A stretch of DNA of 64,000 bases, from positions 1 through 64,000 of the forward strand of contig NZ_JACCBZ010000002.1 of NCBI RefSeq assembly GCF_013408825.1, given 5' to 3'. This stretch comes from Mucilaginibacter tundrae (GTDB taxonomy: Bacteria; Bacteroidota; Bacteroidia; Sphingobacteriales; Sphingobacteriaceae). The position numbers and the translations under genes are program-made. Shown here one piece after another: positions 43,496 through 52,574 of this stretch; the first letter of the stretch is position 1, and each line of letters begins with the position of its first letter. The notes under the pieces are model-generated. The model was not told where the DNA came from. It saw only the letters and a list, made by a program, of their open reading frames with translations, and did no database searches.

Positions 43496-43876
43496 TTACA
43501 ACTTCCAATACTCGCTGCTGCCGTTGAGCAGGCTGCCCTTATCGGGCTGGAATAACAGGAAGTTCCCGGTCTGCATGATCTGTAAGATTTGTTTCTGCTC
43601 ATCCCATTCTCCCGACCAGTGTTTGACCTGGTGTTGTAAAGGCTGAAGCTTGCCGTCGCTAATACGCCTGTATCCGGTCTTCCTGGTAATGAGATAGATA
43701 TTTTCAGTGTTCTTACCTGGTGTAATTTCCAGCGTATCATTGGCAATACTGTAATCGCTCCGGGCCTGACTGACATACGTGCCCGGTATAAAATCCTTGA
43801 TGTTGCCGCTGCTTTCACTGTGGCAAGCGGTTAATCCTAAAATCGCCAGCGCCATTAAAAAAATGTGATTTTTCAT
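43496..43876 (-). CDS. Lipoprotein in transfer operon
   Basis: 126 aa. A signal with lipobox (LGLTACHS, Cys about 18) makes it a lipoprotein. The rest has short beta segments (FIPGTYVSQARSDYSIANDT, ENIYLITRKTGYRRISDGKL). Small lipoproteins in this position beside traG are common in these elements and may be surface-exclusion or channel accessory proteins; unproven here. Confidence 0.65.
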   Translation of the reverse strand: MKNHIFLMALAILGLTACHSESSGNIKDFIPGTYVSQARSDYSIANDTLEITPGKNTENIYLITRKTGYRRISDGKLQPLQHQVKHWSGEWDEQKQILQIMQTGNFLLFQPDKGSLLNGSSEYWKL

Positions 43877-43888
43877 ATTGTTGATTTT

Positions 43889-46342
43889 TCAATTATTGTT
43901 TTGACCCATTGCCGCAATACCTTTTTCCATGCTTCCATACTGTTCGGCATATTCAAGTACTTTAGCTTTTTCCGATGCTTCGGTGGTATAGGCATAATAT
44001 TCCGATGGTGATACTTCGGTGCGGTACACTTTGGAACTTTGCCCGCCCAGGCTGATGAATACTTCTTTGTATTTATAAGCCGGGTCATTGGCTTTGTTCA
44101 TAGACAGAATAAGCGCCTTTTCTTTTTCGGTGAGGCCCAATAGTTCCTGCACATCGTCAAACTTGTTCTGGTATTTACTTTGGTCAAGCAGGATTTTACA
44201 GTCGCTGTTATTGACAATAGCCTGCTTGATGATCGGGCTGCTTAAAATGTCCTCGACTTCCTGTGTTACCACGATAGCTTCCCCAAAGAACTTTCTAACC
44301 GTTTTGAAGAGATATTTGATGTACTCGGCCATGCCGTCCTTAGCGATTGCTTTCCACGCTTCCTCTATTAAAATCACTTTTCGAACGCTTTTAGGCAGCT
44401 TTCGCATCTTGGAAATGAAAACCTCCATGATGATGATCGTAACCACAGGGAACAAAATTTCGTGCGACTTTATATTATCCAGTTCAAATACTATAAAGCG
44501 TTCATTCAGCAGATCAAGGTTTGCCGTAGCATTTAGCAGGTAGTCAAATTCACCGCCTTTGTAATAAGGATTTAGTACATAGAGAAAATTAGCGATGTCG
44601 AAATCCTTTTCTTTTACCTTTCCGTTTTCCAGTACCTGCAAATATTCTTTCATTAGAAAGTCATAGAAAGAATTAAAGCCCGGAAATATATTCGGGTGCA
44701 TGGCTAAATGCTGGTAATAGAGCGTGATGGCATTGGAGATGGCTACATATTCAGATCGTGCAAAATTTTCATTCTCTTTTTTCCAGAGCGCCAATAGCAA
44801 GGTTTTCAGGCTTTCCTTTTTCTCGATGTCTAGCACCTCGCCTTTACCGATATAGAAAGGATTGAATTTGATCGGGTTGTTTTCCTCGTAAGTGAAGTAA
44901 TAGCCGCCTACCAAGTCGCAAAGCCCTTTATAGCTATGGCCCACATCCACCAATACGATATGCGAACCTTGTTCATAGTAGGAATTGACCATGTGGTTGG
45001 TGAAGAAAGACTTACCAGAACCTGATGGACCTAAGATCATCTTGTTTCTATTAGTGATAAAACCTTTCTTCATTGGCTCGTCGGATATGTCCGCTCTGAC
45101 CGGCCTGCCGGATAGCCTGTCGCCCAGGCGAATACCAAAACCGCTTTGTGAAGTCCGATAATTACTTTCGAGATTAAGAAAGCAGGTCGCTTGTTCTAAG
45201 AAAGTATCAAATGTGTCGTTCATCGGGAAGTCGGCAGCATTTCCGGGCAAGCCTGCCCACCAGATCTGCGGCGCACCGTCGGTTTCCTGTTTGCCGGAAG
45301 CATCCATTTGCGCCATAGCGGACCCTACCTTATTCCTGATCTCCTGAATTTGATCGGGGTGATTCGTCCAGGTCATCACATTGAAATGCGCTTTGACAGG
45401 CAGCCTTTGTTCGGCAATCGCTTCGTTCAGGAAGTCCGAAGTAGCATCCCTTGCAATAGCATTTTCTCTGCTATAGGCAGACAAGGATTGTAAACGTAGT
45501 CTTTTCTTTTCCAGCCCTTTGAGTGTTTTTTGTGCATCTCCGATGAAAATGAACTGGTTGAAAATGTGGTTACAATCTAACAGCAGCCCTAATGGCGAAG
45601 CAAACCCGACACTGAATTTGGTTTTATCCGTGCTGTAACGGTCGTAATTAACCCGGCTTCCGCAAAGCGACGGTAAGTCTTCCACATCGGATAAGGTGAA
45701 CAATTGGCAATGCTTATCGCCAATCCTGATCTCGTCTTTTAAATGAACGTCTTTTATAACCGTCCTTTCGTTTTCACCTTGCAAAAAACAGTATTGCTCA
45801 ATGATACCGGCCTTGTTTTTTGTTCCGGCCAGTTCATCATCGGTGAGGCGCTTCATGCTCACAAATCCGCTGTCCGTTAATATGCGTTCAAAGGCCCCGG
45901 CCTTTTCCATAAAGTCGCGAAACATTCGCTCGTTTAGCACCTGTGCGGGTACCGGTGATTTGCGCATCAGTCCGGAATATCCGCTGCTGGCTGCTTTCCG
46001 GTTACCGGGCTGCTTGGTGAGCAGGATATAGCAGCTATGCTCCAGGTAAGGACGGCCCTTGAAATAGTGTTCGCTGGCTTCTGCTAAGAAACTGGCCGAT
46101 TGTCCCGGTTTGCTATCATAACCTGCTCTGGTAAAAATATCCTGCTTGTGGACGATGCTGTGTTGCGGTAGTATTTTGATCGCTTTGAGCCACGCATGGT
46201 GCAAAGCTTCGTATTCCTGGCCGGACAGGGTGAAAATGTCCGGCAGCTCCAGTTTGTAAGCGATAGTGATATCGCCTTGTCTGGACAAAATGCAGTTATT
46301 TTCAACCTTATATACCGGCAATATGTCTTCAATATTTACCAT
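43889..46342 (-). CDS. traG: Conjugation ATPase TraG (VirB4-like)
   Basis: 817 aa. The N-terminus (MVNIEDILPVYKVENNCILS) and GYDSKPGQSASFLAEASEHYFKGRPYLEHSCY are typical of Bacteroidota TraG. Walker A is MILGPSGSGKSFFTNH (about residue 440), Walker B KVILIEEAWKAI. It is the motor of the transfer complex, cytoplasmic at the inner membrane. Full length for the family. The start overlaps the end of traF by 14 nt. Confidence 0.95.
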   Translation of the reverse strand: MVNIEDILPVYKVENNCILSRQGDITIAYKLELPDIFTLSGQEYEALHHAWLKAIKILPQHSIVHKQDIFTRAGYDSKPGQSASFLAEASEHYFKGRPYLEHSCYILLTKQPGNRKAASSGYSGLMRKSPVPAQVLNERMFRDFMEKAGAFERILTDSGFVSMKRLTDDELAGTKNKAGIIEQYCFLQGENERTVIKDVHLKDEIRIGDKHCQLFTLSDVEDLPSLCGSRVNYDRYSTDKTKFSVGFASPLGLLLDCNHIFNQFIFIGDAQKTLKGLEKKRLRLQSLSAYSRENAIARDATSDFLNEAIAEQRLPVKAHFNVMTWTNHPDQIQEIRNKVGSAMAQMDASGKQETDGAPQIWWAGLPGNAADFPMNDTFDTFLEQATCFLNLESNYRTSQSGFGIRLGDRLSGRPVRADISDEPMKKGFITNRNKMILGPSGSGKSFFTNHMVNSYYEQGSHIVLVDVGHSYKGLCDLVGGYYFTYEENNPIKFNPFYIGKGEVLDIEKKESLKTLLLALWKKENENFARSEYVAISNAITLYYQHLAMHPNIFPGFNSFYDFLMKEYLQVLENGKVKEKDFDIANFLYVLNPYYKGGEFDYLLNATANLDLLNERFIVFELDNIKSHEILFPVVTIIIMEVFISKMRKLPKSVRKVILIEEAWKAIAKDGMAEYIKYLFKTVRKFFGEAIVVTQEVEDILSSPIIKQAIVNNSDCKILLDQSKYQNKFDDVQELLGLTEKEKALILSMNKANDPAYKYKEVFISLGGQSSKVYRTEVSPSEYYAYTTEASEKAKVLEYAEQYGSMEKGIAAMGQNNN

Positions 46343-46664
46343 GAGCTTGTTTCGTTAAATGAATAAATGGTTTCCTTGACCTGAACTTTAAGTAATCCGG
46401 CAGGCTGCGTTTCGCGTTCCGTTTGAGCAGGCCATGCTGGCCATATTTGTGGCTTAGACGGAAAACTGTCGTGATCAGGCCGGTGCCTGCGCCGCCGATC
46501 AGGATGAGGCAAACCCAGGTATTAACCCCGCAGATATACAGGATGGCGAACAGCAGCAGTAAGGCGACTAAACCTCCGGCTAAATAGCCGATGTATTGGG
46601 CTTTGACCCCCTTAAACTCAATAGCCTTATTGATGCCTTTATTGACCTGATACACGCTGCTCAT
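46329..46664 (-). CDS. traF: Conjugative transposon protein TraF (DUF4133)
   Basis: 111 aa. VYQVNKGINKAIEFKGVKAQYIGYLAGGLVALLLLFAILYI and a second helix (VCLILIGGAGTGLITTVF) followed by a basic tail (YGQHGLLKRNAKRSLPDYL) define the DUF4133/VirB3-like TraF. It lies between traE and traG with overlaps on both sides (4 and 14 nt), the usual order. Confidence 0.92.
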   Translation of the reverse strand: MSSVYQVNKGINKAIEFKGVKAQYIGYLAGGLVALLLLFAILYICGVNTWVCLILIGGAGTGLITTVFRLSHKYGQHGLLKRNAKRSLPDYLKFRSRKPFIHLTKQAHGKY

Positions 46665-47044
46665 AACCCGAAGAAGCTTTTGATGACGGTGGCAACTACC
46701 ACTAAGAAAATACAGGAGCCGAACCAGGCGGCAGCTACCTTATTGGTATCAGGTTCGCCCTCATTCCATTTTCTAAACACTTTGATGGCGCCGACAATGC
46801 CCAATATGGCACCGATGGCGTACATCAGGTTGCAGCCTGCATCGAAATAGCCCTTGACCATGGTGGTGGCCTGTGTGATTCCTGCCGAACCATCCTGCGC
46901 GAAACAAATGTTGACCGTAAGCAGGCCGGCCAGGAACATCAAAGTTCTAGTGAACGCGATGCGTTTCTTTTCTGACGATAATTCTCGGTAAGCGTCGATC
47001 CCGTTTTTAAAATATTGATAAACTGATTTAAATGATGATTTCAT
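46661..47044 (-). CDS. traE: Conjugative transposon protein TraE (DUF4134)
   Basis: 127 aa. A signal peptide (about residues 33-50, TLMFLAGLLTVNICFAQ), then GITQATTMVKGYFDAGCNLMYAIGAILGIVGAIKVFRKWNEGEPD and a last helix: the VirB2/DUF4134 pilin-like layout. It overlaps traF by 4 nt. Probably the pilin or inner-membrane channel subunit. Confidence 0.92.
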   Translation of the reverse strand: MKSSFKSVYQYFKNGIDAYRELSSEKKRIAFTRTLMFLAGLLTVNICFAQDGSAGITQATTMVKGYFDAGCNLMYAIGAILGIVGAIKVFRKWNEGEPDTNKVAAAWFGSCIFLVVVATVIKSFFGL

Positions 47045-47064
47045 GGTTTTTAATAATTAGGAGA

Positions 47065-47595
47065 TTAATTCCAAAGGTTAGCTAACTGATCGTCGGAGAT
47101 GCCAAAAGGCAGGTTCTCGCGGATATAATCATTGATGGCGGCTTCGTTCGGGGTGTTTCTGATGCCGGGGTATTTGGCCTTGACCATTCCAAACAGCGAT
47201 ACGAAATCTTCTGCTGTACCGCCCTCGTTTTCGAGGATGTGGAAAATGGTTTTCAGTTCTTCCAACACATCGGGCACTACACCCAATTGCGTTTCCCTGT
47301 CGTCTACATCGTCATGTTCCCTTACTTTCGGCGAGAAACCGAGCAGGTGCGCTTCCACTTCGCTGATACCTTCGGGCAATGCCTGCTTAACAATCAGGTC
47401 GTCTTCCTCATCGGGATAACCTGCCAGTTCTTCTTCCCATTCCTGCCTGAGTTTTTCGGGCTGTTTGGTCTTGATGTGTAGCTTTGCTGTGAGCTTACCC
47501 CTGAAAAACAGGAAGAAGATCATCGTATACCACGCTACGGTAAAAATGACTGCGGCAACTAAAAATTGTTGCCAGGTGAAAAAATGTAATATCAT
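47065..47595 (-). CDS. Membrane protein upstream of traE
   Basis: 176 aa from ATG 47595. One transmembrane helix (about 8-28, FLVAAVIFTVAWYTMIFFLF) then a charged cytoplasmic domain with GISEVEAHLLGFSPK and VPDVLEELKTIFHILENEGG, ending EAAINDYIRENLPFGISDDQ. It precedes traE by 20 nt. Not the DUF3408 TraD; unnamed. Probably a transfer-complex accessory. Confidence 0.6.
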   Translation of the reverse strand: MILHFFTWQQFLVAAVIFTVAWYTMIFFLFFRGKLTAKLHIKTKQPEKLRQEWEEELAGYPDEEDDLIVKQALPEGISEVEAHLLGFSPKVREHDDVDDRETQLGVVPDVLEELKTIFHILENEGGTAEDFVSLFGMVKAKYPGIRNTPNEAAINDYIRENLPFGISDDQLANLWN

Positions 47596-47721
47596 AAAAT
47601 TGCTTTTGTCCTGCCGCTCCATTGCGGCAGGAATTACAAAAGCAAAGGTTGGGAGATGGCAAGACCGGCTTGGACAAGTAGCCTAAAACTCTTATTATTA
47701 ATCTTAATATCAACAAGTTAC

Positions 47722-48615
47722 CTATTGTCCTTTTTGATTTTCACGTTTGGATTTAAGTTTTTCAGGATTAAATTCCTCATCTTCCTCGATCTTTTTATTG
47801 ACTGAATCGCGCAGGTTATCCAAAAAACGGGTACGGCTTAGTCGTTTGCGCCGTTTGATCTCGACAAAACGCCTGGCAGGGATGCCAATGGATACATTGA
47901 AATGATCTTCCAGCCATTTGAAAATATCGTTAACGCCGGCCTGCCCGTTATTAAGTTGCCTGCTGTCGAGCAGTCCATAGCCTAGTTCGACGAGGTTGAT
48001 GCTCTCGCCAGTCCAGTGTAATGCCTTAGACTGGTAAGTGTTTGGTAAGGTTAATTGTGAAGCTAATGTGCCTAACCTAAGTTGTTCGAGGATATATTCC
48101 TGTAAGTCTTCATAGGCTTTGAACTTAGCAAAGAGGTAATCGCCGCAGGTAGAAAATTCAGGATCGGGTTCTCCAAGTTCTGGTACCAACACAGAGGGCA
48201 CCTCTGCGCGGCGTATAAAATACAGTTCATCCATTTCTGTCAGCCCGGCACGGTAATACTGGTACAGGTAAGCATGCTGCGTAAAAAAACGCTGAATGAT
48301 GTCCAGTTCACTTTCATAATAAGCGCGTAACTTTTCCAACGTTCCTACAGGCTTATTCTGTTCCAGTGTATACCGTTCCAGCTCAAATATTTTGGCAGTA
48401 AGAAAAGTGGATTTTACATTTTTGAAAAAGTGGATTTCTTCATCTTTATCCTTAAATGAATTGGCCAGAACTTGTTCGCGTAAAAGTAACAGCAGCCTAC
48501 GAATGAGTTGAAGTGCCTTAGATAGGCGTTTTTCTGGGGATTGTTTTTCGCTCGCAATATCCGCAAGTCCCTCTGTAAGCTGTGTTGACAGCTTTCCGAT
48601 AAATTTTGATAACAT
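47722..48615 (-). CDS. rteC: RteC-type regulator of conjugative element
   Basis: 297 aa. LRAYYESELDIIQRFFTQHAYLYQYYRAGLTEMDELYFIRR and YLFAKFKAYEDLQEYILEQL match RteC, which in CTnDOT controls excision and transfer genes. A C-terminal WLEDHFNVSIGIPARRFVEIKRRKRLSRTRFLDNL segment completes the family pattern. It is the first gene of the transfer region here, upstream of the tra operon. No rteA/rteB is seen. Confidence 0.85.
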   Translation of the reverse strand: MLSKFIGKLSTQLTEGLADIASEKQSPEKRLSKALQLIRRLLLLLREQVLANSFKDKDEEIHFFKNVKSTFLTAKIFELERYTLEQNKPVGTLEKLRAYYESELDIIQRFFTQHAYLYQYYRAGLTEMDELYFIRRAEVPSVLVPELGEPDPEFSTCGDYLFAKFKAYEDLQEYILEQLRLGTLASQLTLPNTYQSKALHWTGESINLVELGYGLLDSRQLNNGQAGVNDIFKWLEDHFNVSIGIPARRFVEIKRRKRLSRTRFLDNLRDSVNKKIEEDEEFNPEKLKSKRENQKGQ

Positions 48616-48847
48616 ATTACAGATTTATTTAATTAATCCTGCTTGCCTGTTCACTGGCAACAACTTTTCACTATACAGGAGGCGTAGATGTGTAATCATG
48701 CGGTATCATTAGATTTTGCAAACCAAATTATTTACAGCACAAAGTTGAGTGTAAAATGAGCGGTGGAAAATAGGGATTTAACCTCATTTTAAGTTTAGGG
48801 GATTTACCCTATAATAATTTAAATAACTTGACAATCAATATATTATC

Positions 48848-49765
48848 TTAGTTATACAATTTATGAATGAGAGATACTTTATTAGTTACAGCGGTTTTCT
48901 CATAAATGTTTTGAACGTGATTGTCAACCGTCTTGCCTGAAATAAAAAGGATGGCAGAGATTTCCTTGTAGGTAAGTCCTTTTTTCAACAGCAGGACAAT
49001 CTCTTTTTCCCTAGTGGTAAGGTTGAAGATTTTGCAATTATCATCAAATGACGCGGGCAAATAACCGTTTTTTCCAAATTCCTGAAGCTGGTCATATTCC
49101 ATCCTAGCATCTTTTATGGATTTGGACATGAAAAGCACTGTTATGCAAATGATGCCTGTATTGGTACACAATACTTCAAGTAGCTGGCTCTCTTCCACAA
49201 AACCAAAAAAAGCAAGTGCTGCCCACGGCGTAATGGCGCAATACATCGCGATCTCCTCCATATATTTATTTTTATTTCGCTTCTCCTCGTATTTTTCCCT
49301 AATCGCTTTGAACAGTACCCAAAGCAATACCATTGCATAAATAAAAGGCAAAATCATACCATATTTGATATCGACGTTTAGCTCGCCATTAATCGCATAT
49401 ACGACTACAAAAAACACGATATAAGGTAAAATGAGAAAGAGCGGCACACCGTAAAGGGCATGCCACCGCACGCTGGGTAATTCGCAGGCCTTATAAAAAT
49501 AAAAAGGGAAATAGGATGCCATCAGGAAACCCGTTCCGTAGGCGATCATCTCCTGGGTCGGTAATGGTATATTAATTTTAGGGTCGGGAAAAAGACCGCC
49601 GGTTATATTATAAAGCAGCATTAAAAATAACAAGATGAGATAAAGCATCCTGTTTTTTTCCTGCGGACGAAACAGATAAATAGCCAGCTGAAAAATAAAC
49701 ATGCCAATTTCCAACAGGATAAATATAAACGTCACAATGTGAATCTGCGTTCCAAATACAAGCAT
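48848..49765 (-). CDS. Membrane-bound LuxR-family regulator
   Basis: 305 aa. Seven or so hydrophobic segments over residues 1-215 are followed by a coiled linker and a LuxR HTH (about 240-305: LTTREKEIVLLLKKGLTYKE, ISGKTVDNHVQNIYEKTAV). It is a one-component sensor with membrane receptor and DNA-binding output. It ends the minus-strand unit PLP enzyme - GNAT - LuxR with 3 nt to the GNAT gene, so all are co-regulated. It may sense a small molecule made by that enzyme. Confidence 0.8.
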   Translation of the reverse strand: MLVFGTQIHIVTFIFILLEIGMFIFQLAIYLFRPQEKNRMLYLILLFLMLLYNITGGLFPDPKINIPLPTQEMIAYGTGFLMASYFPFYFYKACELPSVRWHALYGVPLFLILPYIVFFVVVYAINGELNVDIKYGMILPFIYAMVLLWVLFKAIREKYEEKRNKNKYMEEIAMYCAITPWAALAFFGFVEESQLLEVLCTNTGIICITVLFMSKSIKDARMEYDQLQEFGKNGYLPASFDDNCKIFNLTTREKEIVLLLKKGLTYKEISAILFISGKTVDNHVQNIYEKTAVTNKVSLIHKLYN

Positions 49766-49768
49766 TGC

Positions 49769-50350
49769 TTATATATTTTCAGGATCTCTTTTAAAGAAAA
49801 ACAGCTCGTATCCCAAATCAAGTTTATTGTAAATACTAAATCCCATTCGTTCATACCAAGGAATATTCCGGTGTGTGGAAGTTTCCAGAAATACAGGTAA
49901 TTTTTCCCGGTTAGCCGATTCAATAATTTCTAATAATAAACTCGTACCTGCACCTTGTTGCTGATATAAAGGGTCAACACCAATAAACCACAAATAGACC
50001 ATTGCCACTTTAGGCTGCAATTTTTTAATCAGGGATTCCCGCTTTAGGGCTTTAGAAATACCTGAAAAACCTATAGTCTGATAAATCAGCTTGATGTCCA
50101 ACCAGATAGTATAGAGCGTAGATTTCTTTTGCTGTGAAAATAAGGTCAGGGCACAGGCTCGCCTGTCATCGGACAGCCATACATTTCCGTAAAGAAAACA
50201 CAATTCAAAAGAATAGTCCATCAACCCCAAAATCCTTTTTAATTTGTATTTATCCTGAAGTACAATATAGTTCACACTCAGGTTATCCTTGAAAGACTGA
50301 ACCAACATGTTAACTACATGTTCCTTGTCCCCCCTGTTAGCGATAGTCAT
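49769..50350 (-). CDS. GNAT acetyltransferase
   Basis: 193 aa. The acetyl-CoA motif A is WFIGVDPLYQQQGAGTSLLL (Q-x-x-G-x-G/A), followed by VFLETSTHRNIPWYERMGFSIY. The N-terminal half has the usual strand-helix pattern. Substrate is unknown; neighbours suggest it modifies or exports an amino product. Starts 35 nt after the PLP enzyme gene. Confidence 0.85.
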   Translation of the reverse strand: MTIANRGDKEHVVNMLVQSFKDNLSVNYIVLQDKYKLKRILGLMDYSFELCFLYGNVWLSDDRRACALTLFSQQKKSTLYTIWLDIKLIYQTIGFSGISKALKRESLIKKLQPKVAMVYLWFIGVDPLYQQQGAGTSLLLEIIESANREKLPVFLETSTHRNIPWYERMGFSIYNKLDLGYELFFFKRDPENI

Positions 50351-50385
50351 GATAGATAATATTAAAATGTAGAAAAAAGATATGG

Positions 50386-51639
50386 CTATTTTGAAATATG
50401 CAGCTGGCTGTCAATATCGGCAAAAGCATTAAGGGCTTTATCAAGATGCACGGTGGTATGAGTTGCCATCACATTCATACGGATCCTGGCGTTTTTCTTA
50501 GATACCGCCGGATACATGATCGGATTGGTATATACCCCGGCCCGTAATAAAAGCCTTCCTGCTTCAAGGGTTTTTGGGATGTCGCCAACTTTTACCGGAA
50601 TCACTGCGGAGGCAGACGTTCCCACGTCAAAACCTAAGGTAACAAGCCCGCTTTTAAGATAATTAATGTTTTCCCAAAGTTTAGTCCTCCACTGCGGTTC
50701 CTCATCTACCAAATCAATAGCTTTTAAAATTCCCATTATTGCAGGCGTTGCGGTAGTTGAAAATAAGTGTTGCTTGGATTGAAATTTCAGGTAGGTAATC
50801 AAGTGCGGTTCTGCGACGACATAACCGCCGATATTACCCAGGGCCTTACTGAAGGTACCGGTAATAATATCAACCTTGTCGAAAGCATTGAAAAGCTCAA
50901 TAACTCCACGTCCAGTGTCGCCAATCACCCCAATACCATGGGCATCATCCACAACTAATAGCGCACCGTATTTATGCGTGATATCCGCAATTTGACCCAA
51001 ATGTGCCAAATCCCCATCCTGGCTGTAAACACCATCGATAATAACCATTTTTGTCCTGTAGGTATTTTGGGCATTTTTCAGAATCTGCTCCAATTGTTCA
51101 ACATTGTTATGAAGAAATGTTTTGACATTGGTTGTGATGCAGCCTTCGTACACGCTGGCATGAACAGCCATATCCAAAATGGCGATATCCTGTTTATGAA
51201 GTAAGCATTGCAAGGTAGCGCTGTTCGCGGTATACCCGGTTGTATATAAGATCGCCTCCCGTTTTTTATAAAACGCGGCGATTTTCTTTTCAAGTTGCTG
51301 ATGGTAAATAAAATGGCCCCCAATCGCAGGGGACGCGCCCGACCCGGTGCCAAACATTTCCGTACCTCTTACCACGGCGGCTTTAACTTTGGGATGCTGG
51401 CTAAATCCGAGGTAGTCATTCGAAACTAAACATACTGACCAGGTAGGACTACTGTCGCCAGGAAGCATTAAGTTCATCTCAGGACCAACAGGTGTTAACG
51501 ATTCTATCCGATAGTTCAGGTGTCCGTTAGTTTTTAAAAAGTTCAGGTATTCAACAAATTTGTAGGCGGTGGTATTTAGGTCTTGTCCGTCAATGTTTTC
51601 AAAATCTTTAAAACTGGCTTTTTCGAAGTCTATTTTCAT
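50386..51639 (-). CDS. AONS-like PLP-dependent acyltransferase
   Basis: 417 aa from ATG 51639. Alpha-oxoamine synthase family: SNDYLGFSQHPKVKAAVV, GTGSGASPAIGGHFIYHQQL, ILYTTGYTANSATL, VDDAHGIGVIGDTGRGVIEL, and PLP-lysine motif GTFSKALGNIGGY. These enzymes join an acyl-CoA to an amino acid (AONS, SPT, KBL, CqsA). The GASPAIGGHFIYH segment is closer to the ALAS/CAI-1 type than to sphingolipid synthases, in my reading. With a LuxR and GNAT in the operon, a signal-molecule synthase is a good guess. The operator at 51664-51693 lies in its promoter. Confidence 0.8.
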   Translation of the reverse strand: MKIDFEKASFKDFENIDGQDLNTTAYKFVEYLNFLKTNGHLNYRIESLTPVGPEMNLMLPGDSSPTWSVCLVSNDYLGFSQHPKVKAAVVRGTEMFGTGSGASPAIGGHFIYHQQLEKKIAAFYKKREAILYTTGYTANSATLQCLLHKQDIAILDMAVHASVYEGCITTNVKTFLHNNVEQLEQILKNAQNTYRTKMVIIDGVYSQDGDLAHLGQIADITHKYGALLVVDDAHGIGVIGDTGRGVIELFNAFDKVDIITGTFSKALGNIGGYVVAEPHLITYLKFQSKQHLFSTTATPAIMGILKAIDLVDEEPQWRTKLWENINYLKSGLVTLGFDVGTSASAVIPVKVGDIPKTLEAGRLLLRAGVYTNPIMYPAVSKKNARIRMNVMATHTTVHLDKALNAFADIDSQLHISK

Positions 51640-51663
51640 AAATATGATATTTCCTTCTAAAAT

Positions 51664-51747
51664 ATGTCCCAAAAAAATTAAAAGTTGGGACATGTATCTA
51701 TTTTATATAAAAAAATTAATTCTTAAGAAAAACCGCACCATGTCCCA
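51664..51747. promoter_or_regulatory. ATGTCCCAA operator in divergent promoter region
   Basis: ATGTCCCAA (51664-51672) faces TTGGGACAT (51685-51693), a perfect 9-bp inverted repeat with centres about two helical turns apart; a further half-site ATGTCCCA is at 51740-51747. It lies between the divergent PLP-enzyme and Crp genes, 25 nt from the first start. The repeat probably binds the LuxR or Crp-type protein. Confidence 0.6.
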
Positions 51748-51850
51748 GAATATCAAAAGTTGTCCTTTTAATTTTGCAGGCCTAAACTTTAAATTACTTT
51801 TTGATCTGGGCTGAAGAAGTCAAAAAGCAGATTAGATAATAATAATAAAC

Positions 51851-52421
51851 ATGGAAGCTGAACAACTAATAAAAATTTTAGCGGGATTTGCCGACCTATC
51901 GAATGGGTTTGTCGATGTCTTAAAGCAGGAATTACGAACAGAAAAATACAAACCTCACCAGATTTTACATGCAGCCGGTCAGATGGAAAATAGGGTATTT
52001 TTTATTATATCAGGATTTGCAAGAAATTACTATTTTGATCATCACGGGAACGAGCATACTGTTAGATTTTTGGGAAACCGGCGATATATTTTTTTCATAT
52101 GAGGGTTATAATGGCGTGCCTTCTTATTATTACACTGAAATATTAGAGGATTCAGCGGTTATTACGTTGAGTTATTCAAATCTGCATGCCATAGATAGCA
52201 AATTCCCGGAAGTTTCTATTCTCATAAAAAACCTTTTGCTCAGGTATCAGCAAGAGGAATACAAAAGGCAAAACCTAATTTCATTATCTTCTGAAGAACG
52301 CTATCAACTTTTAAGGACATCAAAACCCGGCCTGTTTAAGAAAGTCCCTATTAGGATGATCGCGTCCTATTTAAACCTGACAAGAGAAACGCTTACCCGT
52401 TTAATGGGGAAAAGGTCATAA
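51851..52421 (+). pseudogene. Crp/Fnr-family regulator, frameshifted
   Basis: The first frame (MEAEQLIKILAGFADLSNGF ... GNEHTVRFL) ends at 52102; the second frame continues as FWETGDIFFSYEGYNG, VITLSYSNLHAI and the HTH (IRMIASYLNLTRETLTRLMG). Removing one T from TTTTT at 52067-52071 restores one protein of about 190 aa (HTVRFWETGDIFF). So the regulator is inactivated by a +1 indel, or is phase-variable, or has a sequencing error. The intact form would read a cyclic-nucleotide-binding-like domain and act on the divergent operator. Confidence 0.85.
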
Positions 52422-52574
52422 CCGGACTTAAAAACAGATAATTCACCTATTGAGCTGTGAAATTTCTCGATAATAATTGATGGCTTTCTTTAAGGAATTT
52501 GTGATTTCCGTCACCTTTTTAAAAATGTAACCTGCCTAATTTAGTACTGGTAATTATATCTACAGACTAAGTTT

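Noticed and set aside
48616..48847. Possible right attachment site after rteC
   Set aside because: No direct repeat matching the integrase-proximal region was found by eye.
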